In this document: positions 11,261-23,561 of the stretch, piece after piece | How positions within the stretch are numbered: position 1 is the first letter of the stretch | How the letters are laid out: each line of letters begins with the position of its first letter | NCBI RefSeq assembly: GCF_005239225.2 | Contig: NC_133286.1 | Location: forward strand, 20,164,572 to 20,228,571 | DNA from: Populus alba | Lineage: Eukaryota; Streptophyta; Magnoliopsida; Malpighiales; Salicaceae | DNA length: 64,000 nt | Direction of reading: 5' to 3' | The notes under the pieces: model-generated | What the model saw: the letters and a program-made list of their open reading frames with translations, nothing else | Databases searched by the model: none | What the model was told of the DNA's origin: nothing | Made by a program: the position numbers and the translations under genes

Positions 11261-13585
11261 CTCAAAATTTTGGACTTTTACTCACCTTAATTTTTCTAGA
11301 TTATTTTTCTTAAGTTTATGCTCTCATTTTTTTCTTTGTTTTTCTTTTTTACTAAAAAAAATGCCATACTCAAAGCATTTATTGTTTTCTCATAGTTGTT
11401 TTTATTAATCAGATAAGTACAAAATATACATATATTTTTATTCCTTCTATACTATGCTTCTTAATATGTTTGAGTTTATTGGAAGTTATTTTTATAAATT
11501 TGACATGTGTAAGAGACTTTGTGAATTAATTACTAAAAGATAAGGATTTTTTCATTTTATGTTTTAGACTTTACTTCTTATGACAAGTTTTTCACCAAGT
11601 TATAATTTCAAAATGTGAATATAGGATGAACAAAAGTTAAAATACACGTATCAAACTTTTCAAAAAGATATTATAAGTCAAAATCCAAGTTCGTTCTGTT
11701 CTCTAATCAGACTTGTAAAATCAGGCTAAAATCCTACTTGTAGTAGGATTCTCTATTTTTACAATACCAAATTCAAACAAGTATATCTTGAGTCTCGGAT
11801 ATCAAAATCACGTGATTCAAAAGTTAAAAATTATTTACACATCCAGAAATACAACTCATATAAAGAACGCCAAGTCAAATAAAATTATTTTGAAAGCTAA
11901 AATATGTACGCAAGCTGAAGGACAAGATTGATCTCTTAATCTAATGAGAAAACTAACAATGTCGAGTATCCAACTACGATTGAGAGTCTAACATAGAAAT
12001 GGTAGGCTTTAGGACCCAAGAAATGTACATATCAAGCTTCTAACATGCCATGAATGAAAAAATACAGCTGAGATAATCGGATATTGCAAGAAACCAAGTT
12101 ATAAGTCAAGTCTAAGTTGCAGTAGAGTTAGAATTACAATAGAGTTGTGACAACAGAAAAGTTCATTTTCAACCCAAATTCTGAAGGATTTAACTAAACT
12201 TAAAGACTAAGTAAACAAAGAAGGAATAAAGTAACGTTAAGGACTCCTAATCAGGAGAAGAATCCTGGCGAAAGATAACAACCGAGGGAGGGAATAAAGG
12301 AAGCAAATCACGAGAAAAACAACTCTTTTCTTCTTCTCTACAACATTCCTTTGTCTTTGTTTTTTTTTTAATTTAATAGGAGTTATTAACTATACCTTTG
12401 CTTCGATTCAAGGGGAAAAGACACCATCTCTATTATTAAGCTGTGAAAAGTAAAGTTATCATTGTAATTCTTTCATATTCAAGTACTTTTTATCCTTATT
12501 TCAGAATCATGCTATCGATTTTTGTTCATGCTTATTGAATTATTTTGAGATGGTATATATGTTCTTTGTATTTTTTTTCATTCTATAATTGTTGTTAGAG
12601 ACTAGAATAAGAAGCAAATGAGTTAACTTGATTTCTGCAACTGTCACTTTAATTTACTTGGGAAAGAATAAGCTAAGCTAAGTTATTGCTCAAGCTTTTG
12701 AACGGTTGCATATAATAAATTTTACAAACTTTGCTCGTCAGGCTACTACCAAGTGAATTAAAATTGCTATTCAATGTTAAATTCGTTTGATGGTAAGAAA
12801 CTGATTAAAAAGCTTTATCTAATTAATTAACTCGGAATTTCCTCGATTCCCTTTAGCTTTAAAAGAAATCAAATTTATTTTTTAAAATTAAAAGGATATT
12901 TATTTTACTTTGATTATTAACAGATTTATAGGAATGAATGTCTTATCCTTTGAACTAAGTTAACGACATATCAATTTATTAAAATTTTGTTGCTTTAATG
13001 TTTTATTCAAATCCTCTATTCTTTTCTATTTTATCACATTTTAAGAAGATTAAACCAAATTTCTTTTGAGTTTGACTTTCACAATCATATTATGAATTTA
13101 TTTTATTTATGATAATGAAGTCAGAATTATATTTTTAAGGATAATCAACCAATAACTTACAAATCTCACATTCCTTTGAAAAAGAAGTGAATGAAAACAT
13201 TTGAAAAAGATATAACAAATATATCAAATGCTCGATACCACACTTTCTGCCTTTTCTTGAAATTTAAATATGAAAAACAACAATTAATTTCATATGAACA
13301 CTAAATTCGTTTCACAATCATTAATTGTCGTGCAGGCAATATTACAATCCAACTTCTTGTTAGATTTAATGAGAATATTTGAGGCAAGATTAAAAGTTAA
13401 TTTCACTTAATTTTAGAGTTAAAACTTTATTATAATTATCCTCCGACAAAGTACACTTCAATATAATTAAAATAAATTATATGAATAAATAAAAAATTAA
13501 TCTTAAAAGTCTTCGGTTGAAATATTTTATAAAATCTAAAAACCTTTTATCTCGCAATAAAAGAATACAAGATTCTCACCATGAA
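11261..13585. other. Gene-free AT-rich stretch
   Basis: I see no supportable coding region. Base composition is AT-rich and unremarkable, apart from a purine-rich then pyrimidine-rich segment at about 12240-12360. The part at 13190-13330 is a diverged relative of the 159-bp tandem repeat that follows (shared TGAAAAACAACAAT and CATTAAATTCGTTT-like elements). Confidence 0.5.
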
Positions 13586-13760
13586 ATTGTTTCTAATGTA
13601 TTAATTGTTTTCTCACTATGAAGTAGTTTCCATTTCATCCATTGTTTTCTCTGAGAAAATTGTTTCTATCGTATTCATTGTTTCTAATGTATTAATTGTT
13701 TTCTCACTATGAAGTAGTTTTCATTCCTTTCATTGTTTTCTCACAATTGTTTTGATTGAT
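13586..13760. repeat. Short direct repeat, period ~91 bp
   Basis: The phrase CTAATGTATTAATTG followed by TTTTCTCACTATGAAGTAGTTT occurs at about 13592 and again at about 13683. Each is followed by a CATTGTTTTCTC element. The region leads into the 159-bp array. Confidence 0.65.
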
Positions 13761-13770
13761 CTATTCACCA

Positions 13771-14290
13771 TATCTGCAACTTACACGTCTCATATTCCAT
13801 GAGAGAGAAGAAGTGAAAGAAGACATTTGAAGAAGATAAAATACCACATGTGCTGCTTTCTCTTGACATTTATATATGAAAAACAACAATCAAGTTTATA
13901 TAAGCATTAAATTCGTTTTACATTCTTCATATCTGCAACTTACACGTCTCATATTCCATGAGAGAGAAGACGTGAAAGAAGACATTTGAAGAAGATAAAA
14001 TACCACATGTGCTGCTTTCTCCTGACATTTATATATGAAAAACAACAATCAAGTTTATATAAGCATTAAATTCGTTTTACATTCACCATATCTGCAACTT
14101 ACACGTCTCATATTCCATGAGAGAGAAGAAGTGAAAGAAGACATTTGAAGAAGATAAAATACCACGTGTTCCTTTCTCTCGACATTTATACCACATGTGT
14201 TGCTTTCTCTTGATATTTATGTAAGAAAAACAACAATCAAGTTTATATAAGCATTAAATTCGTTTTACAATCAAGTTTATTTATATATGA
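13771..14290. repeat. 159-bp tandem repeat, three units
   Basis: Units begin with TATCTGCAACTTACACG at 13771, 13930 and 14089, an exact 159-bp spacing. They share CATGAGAGAGAAG, AGACATTTGAAGAAGATAAA, ATACCACATGTGCTGC and CAACAATCAAGTTTATATAA. The third unit carries a CACGTG core (14161-14168) where the others have CACATGTG, plus an internal partial duplication that extends it to about 14290. The array lies 1.5-2.1 kb upstream of MGL copy C. Confidence 0.85.
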
Positions 14291-15720
14291 AAAACAACAA
14301 TCAAGTTTATATAAAGAATCAATGTTAGAAACTAGTTTTGTTAAAATATTTATTTACTTAAGAGAAGTTTGAAAAAAATAAAATGAAGATGAGGAGTGTA
14401 ATATAAAAAAATAAAATGAATTAAATTTTATATTTTTTAAATATGTAAATTCAATTTATTTATTAAATGAATTTAAATTAAATATTATAATTTAATTTAA
14501 TTATAGTAGAAAATCGATTAAAAAAAAAACAATGGATAAAAATCTAGAAAACATATGAAGACATGTGATTTCAGTGTTCTGTACAGACTCAAAGACAAGA
14601 AATACAAACTTCAGAAGAATTCAAACACATCTCTTAAGATAAGATTTATAAACTCCATGGCCTTCTAGATTTCATCATAAAAAGAGCGCCACATGTATTG
14701 TGATATTTTCCCGGCCCCATCACATAACATTAATAATTTTCCACTCAATTTATTTTTGCACTTTGTTTTTATTGTTTGTATGGATTTATTTTATTATGTT
14801 ATATTGCTTTCAACTGTTTAGCCTTTATGTAAATTTAAAAACATATTTTACTCCTTTTTTTCTTGTTTTTACAGCTTTACTTTAAAACAAAATAAAAAAA
14901 AAAAGTGATTGGTTACAATTTTAAAATTTAGTTTCTTAACTTTTGAGAATAGAAACTGATTTTTATAAGAAAACATATTAAAGATATATTATCTTCTACT
15001 AAAAAAAAGCAAAAGAAATGATACTTTTGATATGAAAAGCTATTTTTTAATTTAAAAGATAAAAATAATCTTAAATATTTTAAAATTAACTAATATTTAA
15101 TTACATAATTAATAATCTTAGATTTTTTAAAACTAATTGACCTTAATTATTTTATTTTAAATATATTGGCTCTTAGCTTATATGAATTTTAATTAAATTA
15201 TTTCTTATTTATATTTACTTAGAAAAATATATATTTTTTATTATTGTTTCTTTTTTACTTATATTTTTTATGATTTTTTATTTCAAAACAATAATTTATT
15301 TCTTCATAAATTCATTTATTTTTTTAAAATATTTAACTTAAATCGTATCCATAATAACAGTTTTAATTAAATAATTCTACTCACAATAATTCATTACTAA
15401 ACATTTTGATATAATTAATTTCATAGCACAACAAGTACAATAAATACATATGGGCCAAACAAATTCTCAATGTATGAACAATTAACGTCTTAAAATATTC
15501 GATAACTGTGATAATAATAGACCACGTTCTGCTCTGTTATGTGAGCTCGGTTCAAGTAGGAAATTTTTTTCATTTAGAGACCTCTTCTGCAATGGTGTCC
15601 CATTTAATTTTTGTCAAGTGTGATAACCACTGATTATCAAATAACTTGATTGTGTAACTGGTCTGTGTGAACGCTATGGTTCTACGGAGAAAATTTTTTA
15701 TCCTACTAATCTCTTCAATC
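14291..15720. other. AT-rich intergenic DNA upstream of MGL copy C
   Basis: No gene is visible. From about 14880 to 15420 the DNA is nearly all A and T. The last 300 bp rise in complexity and form the likely proximal promoter of copy C. Confidence 0.5.
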
Positions 15721-15724
15721 TCCT

Positions 15725-15733
15725 CTATAAATA
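15725..15733 (+). promoter_or_regulatory. TATA box of MGL copy C
   Basis: CTATAAATA lies 97 bp before the ATG at 15830. A CT-rich leader with TCAGTCCTCACTC-like initiator sequence follows at about 15755-15770, a normal plant core-promoter layout. Confidence 0.7.
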
Positions 15734-15829
15734 GCGACTAAGTTTCTCCTCAGTCCTCACTCAACCAAAATAATATCTCTCAGTATCCTCATTCACTCAC
15801 TCTCTTGCACCATTTAGAAGTTTAGAGAA

Positions 15830-17490
15830 ATGGCTCCTGGAAATGAAGAACTTGAAAACATTGAGCCCAGGGAGGATCTTCCAACTGAAAGGTTGGCTAA
15901 TGCAAGACACGAGCTTGGTGAACATAATGGTGTAAACATGTCCATCGAGGTCTCTGACACTTTCGTCTTCAAAAATCCTGAGAACATGGGCAAAGCATTT
16001 TTGGGTGAAGTTGGTCCTGAAACCGGCACTTACATCTACAGCCGTCACTACAACCCAACCGTGTTAAATTTTAGTCATCAGTTGGCTGCCATTGAAGGAA
16101 CTGAGACTGCCTATTGCACTTCCAGCGGTACATATGCTTTAAATTATAATATATGAGCTGCTTCTTGGATGCTTTGGTTACAATTATATATGTAAATTTA
16201 TTTCAATTATGTCTCTTTGGGAACATTAGATAAAATTGGAAGAATACATAGAAGATTAGCTTGTTCTTGCACAAGTATGACATGCAACTTCGATTCTTCC
16301 AAATGTTCTGATCATGTATCACATGATAAAATTCAATTCTTCCAAGCGTACAAATTAAATAATTAAACCACGATTTATATGCTTTGGACAGGTATGGCAG
16401 CAATATCATCGGTTTTGCTGGAGCTATGCAAAAATGGAGGACATGTGGTGGCAGCTGAGTGTCTCTATGGTGGGACTTATGCCCTACTGAAACATTTCCT
16501 ACCAGAGAAATGCAACATAACGACAGTCTTTGTGGACATAACTAAACATGAGGATGTGGAGAAAGCAATAGTCAAAGGAAAGACCAATGTGCTGTACTTT
16601 GAATCTATCTCGAACCCAACTCTTGTTGTTGCTAACATCCCTGAACTGAGCAAAATAGCTCATGAAAAAGGAGTGAAGGTGGTGGTGGACAATACCTTTG
16701 CCCCGTTGATTCTCTCACCAGCAAAACTTGGAGCTGATGTTGTTGTGCATAGTTTGACCAAGTATTTCAGTGGTGGATCTGATCTCATTGCAGGTATCTG
16801 CAGTTAAAAGTTTCAGAAATTATTTTCCTTCGATTACATTATTATTCCTCAAATGTTGGAAAATGTATACTGCAGATAATAGGGAAAAAATCTTCCTTTT
16901 CTAACTGTAAATCAATGGAAATTCCAGGAGCTATTTGTGGTCCTAAGGAAATAGTGAAACCGTTGATGGACTTGTCCCTGGGGCCCCTGATGATCCTTGG
17001 CCCCACCATGAATCCCAGGGAAGCCTATGAATTATCAGCAAGACTTCCTCACTTAAGCCTGAGAGTGAAGAAACAGTGCAACCGAGCCATGAAGTTGGCC
17101 CAGAGAATCAAGGAATTAGACCCCTCTCTCAGAATCATATATCCAGGCCTTAAAGATCACCCTCAGCACAATCTCTTGGACTCCATGCGCAACAAAGGTT
17201 GCGGGTTTGGTGCGCTTATCTCCATTGACATGGTAACTGCTGAGAAGGCCAACCTTTTGTTGGACAAATTGGAAAACAAATACAACTTTGGCTTCATTGC
17301 AGTTAGCTTGGGCTACTATGAGAACCTCATGTGTGCCTCTGGTAGCAGCACCAGTAGTGAAATGGATCCTGAAACAATGAAACGCCTTGGCATTACACTA
17401 GGGCTGATAAGGTGTTCTATTGGATACCTTGGTACTTTGGACCAGAAGTGGAACCAATTCAAAAACGCATACAAAGAAATGGAGGAGTGA
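15830..17490 (+). CDS. MGL: Methionine gamma-lyase (copy C), intact, 3 exons
   Basis: This is a PLP-dependent enzyme, probably cytosolic (no transit peptide), that degrades L-methionine to methanethiol, 2-oxobutyrate and ammonia. In plants the 2-oxobutyrate feeds isoleucine synthesis. Exons are about 15830-16127, 16392-16793 and 16928-17490, with GT-AG junctions that keep frame (each intron splits a Gly codon after its first base), giving 420 aa, near the family's usual length. Visible residues are YIYSRHYNPT near 51-60 (phosphate-binding Tyr/Arg from the partner subunit), LYGGT with stacking Tyr125, VVVDNTF with Asp199 against the pyridine nitrogen, and SLTKY with Lys223 as Schiff base. The start is the first ATG after a CT-rich leader and TATA box. 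It is the only complete copy of the four in the window and differs clearly in sequence from A, B and D. Other Cys/Met-metabolism lyases are possible, but the overall pattern favours MGL. Confidence 0.9.
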
Positions 17491-20400
17491 TGCTACTTGT
17501 GCTAGAATGGTCCTCCACTCTACTGTTTGATACTATAATAAAGAAAAATGTATCTTCCCTCTTCTAATAAGAGGTTTCTAAAAATATATAAATAAATAAT
17601 GTGTCCTGCATAAGGACTTGTTAGAAAGGAGATCCATGCTATCTCCCTTCTGTAATCAAAGATGTGATGGATCTTTTAAATGAGTGATATACTACTTAAT
17701 TAATGTGTGTTCATGCATTTCTACAAGTATCTATCTCGTTGGATTATGTTAAATGAAAACCAATATAAAAATATATTGTAATAATTTAAATGCAGTTTTT
17801 TTCTCAGTGGAAGTTAAAATAAAAATACCAACATAAAATATTTTATTGTGAGAAAAAAAAATGACAAAGTGTTTATTGAATATATTAGCATTGAGATAAT
17901 AATTAAAAATCCTATAGTTGTTGATAAAACAATATAGAAATTATGTGGATAGTATGAGTCTAGCTAACCCATTTAATGTTGGGCTTTATTTTCTTTTAGT
18001 TGATTGTCTAAATAATTTTTATGCTATTTTTAGAGACTAAAATCATGTTTTGTAAACATGAAGTATTATTTTCAAGGATATATAAAAGTTGGGCCTTAAT
18101 GACTTATTAGAAGTTTATTTGTAAAGTTTATTTGCTGATTAATTATTTATTTTGAAGATATAATATGTTTTAATAAATGAAAAAACGTACTTGATTATAA
18201 ATTATAATCACTACAGTTCATATGATGTATTTTTATTTAAGTGTAAATGTTTCCACTTACTAGATATTTTAAACTATATAAAAATATTCTTACTTTTTAG
18301 ACAGTGATATATGGGTTAAGTAGAAGAATGTTAAAATATATTCTTAAAATGACTCATATATCATATAGATTTTAAGTTAAGTGACAATTAAGGCTTAGAA
18401 GCCATTGGACTCTAGTAGTGAGTAGCATATCCATGATTAAAGACTCTTTGTTTTTGTGCATAAGGATTTTCCGAACAATTACTTCAATTCTTAATCAATT
18501 ATGACAGGAGATATATATTTTATTAATTTTTTGTTGCGTTTATATGCTTGATATATTAAAATTATTTTACATTTATGACAATCTGTATACATGAAAATAA
18601 ATTCTCTTTATATATATCTCAATCCAGATAAATAGAGACTAATCTCCATGAAAGTAAATATAATTGTCATTCTTGGTTCTAGTCTGTGTATAATGACTTA
18701 AGTCATAGCCGTGAGAGTTAAAATCTTTTAATTCTGGTATAAATAATTTATTTATAATTGAATTAATAAATTAATAAGATAAATCTAATTTTAATATATT
18801 CGAGAATGCTCTTTAAAATGAAAAAAAAAAAAAGAGCTCTAAGCTATATAATAAAATATCCATGAAAAACTATAATGAAATAAAATATTTAATATGTACC
18901 CAAAAAAAATAAAATATATAAAATCTGCTTAGAGAATAGAGAGAGAACTTCCTATTTTATTCAAGAATTACAGGCAGGCTAGCTGCAGTATTTTCATAAA
19001 GGATAATATATAGAAAAGACTACTAATGCGATCTGAGTTAGACGTTTTTAATTTTTTATAAAAGAATTATATAAGTATATTTTCAGTATTTATGTAGTTT
19101 AAAAAATCAAATTCAAAATAAAAATTTTATGCGTAATTAAATAAATTTTATGAGACCTGAATATTCAAAGTCAACGTAATAGTCCAAGTGTTAGTTTCCA
19201 CATCTTCTTTTTTGACTGTAGAGGATGTACGTTGGCAATCATAGAGTCGAGAATACAGGAATATTTTTGCTAAATAGTTGAGATTTATATACATAATTAT
19301 GTATTAATTACCAATGATTTATTAATTAGTATGCATTTAATCACATTGTTATATATTTATAATTCATATAGTTATCAATTGATCCCAGCATGATAAATTA
19401 CTTAATAGTTTATTAAGTAGAATTGACTGTTAAGAGTGTAATATTTTTGCTACTCGGAACGTTAATACCTAAACTACCCTTCAACATTTATCTTCAGTAC
19501 ACTCACAAGTATTTGACAGTCCACAGAGAGACGTGACAATGCGGATAGGTTTTTGGGATGTGTATCGAACCTTCGATTCAAGTAGGGCAAGTTGGCGAGG
19601 TTCCGTGGACGGATTTTATTGAAAAAAAGTTCATCGTTTGCGGCCATAACCAAAGTCTTCAGCCCATTGAAAGTGATCAAGTTGATCGTATTATAGATTG
19701 ATATCTAGAATTAATTAGGTAAAGCTAGTTTATTTTTAGGTTTAATTTTCTTACACTTTAAAAAAAAGTCTATAGATATCTAGTTAATCCATTAAGTTAA
19801 TTTAATAAAAAATTTAGAAACTAAGAGGAGCTTATCATCATTAACAAAAATTATTAAAAGAGATAAGAATTTTATTGTATTTCTATTCGCAAAATATTAT
19901 TTATTATAATAATTTTTTTTGTAATATATGTTTTTTTATTTTAATTGCATTCTTTAATATTAATTATTTTTTTATATTTTTTTAATTGATTTATTTTTTA
20001 ATTTTATTTTTTAACACTGATTTAATTGAAAATTGAGTTTTATAATTTATTTTTAACGATTATAATTATTTTTTTATTTTTTTTATTTCATATTAAAAAA
20101 AATTTCAGCATCCTTTAGATTTTTATATTTATTATAAAAATATTAATAATCTATATATTTTTTTTATATTAAAAAAATATCAATAAGTACAAAAGATGAA
20201 GCGGTCCCTGCTCTCCAGTCAAAGGTCGCTGTATCTGGTTCCCCAATTCACTGAACTAGACTACTAGAGGATCATGAGTGCTCATAGGTCAGCTGTTTTG
20301 AACTTTGACTGACTATATCACCTTCATAAGAAGGATGGACGTGCAGTGTGCCAAATTATAAGAAATATAAGGTAATTAAGCAATCACAGTAACCTCAAGA
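17491..20400. other. Intergenic DNA between MGL copy C and the LINE
   Basis: The first 150 bp are the 3' UTR of copy C (AATAAAG at 17537). The rest is AT-rich. A GC-richer island at about 19440-19690 has no convincing reading frame or recognised repeat. No gene is supported. Confidence 0.5.
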
Positions 20401-21095
20401 AACCACGGAGCATCACCGTGGAATTAGATCGGGCTCCACCGATCTGCTCTGTTTCTTCCCCCGATCTGCTCTGTTTTCTTCCCCCTACAGATCTGAGCTC
20501 CACCTCTCTTCCCCCGATCTCATCTGCAGGCTCCACCAAACCAGCCTCTCAGCCACCGTCACCTCCATATTCTTTTATCATCACTAAAGACTGGAGAAAG
20601 ATGAAGAAACGAAACACAAGCCATCACTAAGTTAGCATGAAGGGAATGACGCGGACATGAAGGGAATGTGAAGAGAGATCGGAGTAAGTCTCTCTCTTTC
20701 TGTACTGCTACTTCAAGCTTGAATTGCTTTGCTCGTTGCTAGATGATGCTGTCTGGTTTTCTTTGAGAGTTTGGTTTTCTCTGCTTCTAAGTTACAGCAG
20801 CTAGATCTCCTCATCATTGATGTTTATGCGTGTCACTCGCTATATGAGAATCTAGTATGTTTTGCTGAGTGTTATGTTCGGGAACAAATATTGGGCCATT
20901 AACCTTTTCAAGCAGTGATGGAGTAGGAGTGCAGTTAAGAACACACCCTAGCTGTTTGACAGAATGCCGATGAAGATGATAGTCATTTTAGTGTTGCTGC
21001 TTGTAACAACCCAGGAGGTGGTGCTAACCAGAGAAAGCTAAACAATAATGCTGTAAGCATAGAAACAAACAATAAAAAATCCATAAAAACTCAGA

Positions 21096-23513
21096 ATGCT
21101 CCCCTCCAACAAGCCTCCAATTCTGTCTATCCTCCCCTCCCCCTCAAACAAACCTCCAATTATGTCGATCCTCCCCTCCCCTGCTTCCCAGGTCTTAGCA
21201 ACCTGCTTCAAACCTCCCCCTTACAATCCAACCACACAAACACCTGCTAATGCCCTTATTAATCCCGCCACCCTGAACTTTTTGCAACCTATATGTTACA
21301 CAAACAACAGCCAAAACAACAAGCACTTACCTAAAACAGCTCTCACTCCCTCTGTCTCTGCTAAGATTTATTTTGAACGTTTCCCGTCTTGGCTTGATTA
21401 CCAAGATCTCAAAAAGGCTTTCTCAAAGATAAGTCCTGTCACCAACCTCTTTGTTTCCAGGAAAAAAACAAAACAAGGGAGACGGTTTGGTTTTGTATCT
21501 TTCTTCTCCCTTTTAGAAGATACAGACCTTTATGATAGATTGAACCTGGTATGGTTCGACTCTTTCAAAATTCGTGCTAACCTAGCAAGATTTCAAACAC
21601 CTATAGATTCCAAGAAAAAGACAGTCCACTCTACAAAGCCAGAAATCAAAATCCCACCCAAACTAGCCCTTACAGACAACAGGACCTTTGTTGAAGCTCT
21701 TTTGGTCCAACAACCATCAAAGAAGACTGTGATGTATGAGTCCACTCAGGATGACAAGGAATGGCTGTTGAGAAGTCTGGTCGGTTCTATAGCCACAGAA
21801 GTGGACTATGCAAAACTGGAGCATATGGTTTTGAAAACTGTCAAGAAGGCAATTGGATTTCGCTTCCTAGGAGCAAGCCAAGCAGTTATCACCTTTACAG
21901 ACAGAGAGACTATGGAGAAAGAGTTAACAAACAGTAGCTCTGCCTTGGCAAACTACTTCTCTAGTATCAAACCATGGAAGAGGGAAGTAAAAGCAGTGGA
22001 TAGATTTGTTTGGGTGTCTATTATGGGACTTCCTCTAATTGGCTGGAACCGAAGATGTATTGAATCAATGGTTGAAGATGCAGGCAAGATGATTGGTTAC
22101 GATATTACAAGTGTGAGTCAAGGTTCACTTATGGGAGTCAAGGTTCTTTTGTGCACAACCTCTTTCACGACTTTAAACAAACAGCTTTCACTGATTCTAG
22201 ACGGAGAGAAATTTGATATATCAGTCATGGAAATGAAGCCAGGTTTTAGCCCCATGCTTACCACAATTAAATACTCAATGGATACATCAGGCACTGAAGA
22301 ATCAGATGAAGAGTCATGCAGTAAAATCACACCTTCAGAGGAGTTTCCGCCAGCCAGTATAAATGAACCAGAAGCTGACCGAACCTCAACAGAGCAACAT
22401 GACAAGGACATGCAAAATGACCCCTCTCTCATTCTCTGCACAAGATACACTGAATCACTCAACAACCAAGACCAAACTGACACAACATACAAAACCTTCT
22501 GCCTCTTTCCTGAAACTAAGGAAACACTCAAGCTACAAACAAAAAACCAGCAACTACACATTGCCTCTCACCAATTGTCCTTTATAGAGCCATGCTACGA
22601 CACCATCAAGGAAAAAATTCAAGTGGTAGAAACCAGCTACAGCAACTCAGATGACTCAGCATCAATATCCTTTTCGAGAGTGGGCCTCGATAAAAAACAA
22701 ACACAAACTAAAGCCTCCTCTGTCCAAGTTACAAGGCCTACCCCGAAACAAACCAGACCCATGATACTAGCCAAAAGCCGGAGCCACAATACACATCAGC
22801 AATCTTTCTCTGCCTTCATACGTGACCTAGCAGAGCCACAAGAAGTAGTGGAAATGGAGTTGGAAGGAAAGATGAAAGATAAAAAGTTTAGAAGAGCTAG
22901 AAGGGTTGCGCCTAAATCTTCTTTCAACAAAAAGAAGAATGTGTTGAAAGTTAAATCTTTTGCAGCTCATATACCTAATGGAGCACCCAACCTTTTTGCA
23001 ATGAAGGTAACCAACACCCAAAACAACACACCTCTACAAGACACCACACCATCCCCTGTTATTAAGTCATCCGGCATTGGAAAGAACCATAACTATGCCT
23101 CCACGGATGATGAAACCAGTGTCATGCATCACCATTTACCACCCCTGTTGAACCCTCAAAGCAACCCACAAACATTTTCAGATGCAACCATTGAAAACAC
23201 AAACGAGAAAAGCAGCAAAACAAGAAAACTGAAGTTGTTGCAAGCCAGTGGTAGTGTTGCTAACACTATGGAGGATTGTGATTCTTCTGACTCCTTAAAC
23301 TCAGGAATCCAACAAGGAAATGTTCGGTTTCAGATCACTTGTACGAAGCATCAAGACAATGGGTTTGACAGTGAAAAGGAGACTCAAGAAATGATACAAG
23401 ATGCTGTGGCTCTAGGTTTGGGAAACCCGCAAGAACTAAAAGGGTTCAAAGAAGGAATAATGAGAAATATTGATAGAGAAGTTGATGAGTGGACATCAGT
23501 TAACCAGTTGTAA
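21096..23513 (+). CDS. LINE ORF1 RNA-binding protein
   Basis: The 805-aa open frame starts with an ATG followed by a proline-rich segment that contains an imperfect internal repeat (residues about 1-30). An RRM-like fold follows (about 90-165, with KIYFERFPSWLDYQDL and GRRFGFVSFFSLLED as RNP-type motifs). Next is a DUF4283-like segment (about 225-330) with VWVSIMGLPLIGWN, common in plant LINE and nucleic-acid-binding ORF1 proteins. The second half is low-complexity, Ser/Thr/Gln-rich, with a basic cluster near residues 590-630. There is no CCHC zinc knuckle. The protein is thought to coat the LINE RNA. ORF2 follows 48 bp after the stop. The frame has no breaks. Confidence 0.8.
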   Translation: MLPSNKPPILSILPSPSNKPPIMSILPSPASQVLATCFKPPPYNPTTQTPANALINPATLNFLQPICYTNNSQNNKHLPKTALTPSVSAKIYFERFPSWLDYQDLKKAFSKISPVTNLFVSRKKTKQGRRFGFVSFFSLLEDTDLYDRLNLVWFDSFKIRANLARFQTPIDSKKKTVHSTKPEIKIPPKLALTDNRTFVEALLVQQPSKKTVMYESTQDDKEWLLRSLVGSIATEVDYAKLEHMVLKTVKKAIGFRFLGASQAVITFTDRETMEKELTNSSSALANYFSSIKPWKREVKAVDRFVWVSIMGLPLIGWNRRCIESMVEDAGKMIGYDITSVSQGSLMGVKVLLCTTSFTTLNKQLSLILDGEKFDISVMEMKPGFSPMLTTIKYSMDTSGTEESDEESCSKITPSEEFPPASINEPEADRTSTEQHDKDMQNDPSLILCTRYTESLNNQDQTDTTYKTFCLFPETKETLKLQTKNQQLHIASHQLSFIEPCYDTIKEKIQVVETSYSNSDDSASISFSRVGLDKKQTQTKASSVQVTRPTPKQTRPMILAKSRSHNTHQQSFSAFIRDLAEPQEVVEMELEGKMKDKKFRRARRVAPKSSFNKKKNVLKVKSFAAHIPNGAPNLFAMKVTNTQNNTPLQDTTPSPVIKSSGIGKNHNYASTDDETSVMHHHLPPLLNPQSNPQTFSDATIENTNEKSSKTRKLKLLQASGSVANTMEDCDSSDSLNSGIQQGNVRFQITCTKHQDNGFDSEKETQEMIQDAVALGLGNPQELKGFKEGIMRNIDREVDEWTSVNQL

Positions 23514-23561
23514 GTTCTTTATCCTGATAAGTCTAACCTGCCTTGGTCTTTTGCTCTTTTT

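Noticed and set aside
16379..16391. ATG at 16379 as a separate MGL start
   Set aside because: It is inside intron 1 of copy C. The splice acceptor at 16390-16391 and the exon 1 frame explain the region.
20160..20420. Left target-site duplication of the LINE
   Set aside because: I searched for a copy of the sequence that follows the A run (GTTGTGTGTGAAAAATAG) and did not find it, so the left boundary stays approximate.
22118..22561. Antisense frame within LINE ORF1
   Set aside because: Shadow of the strongly biased sense frame.
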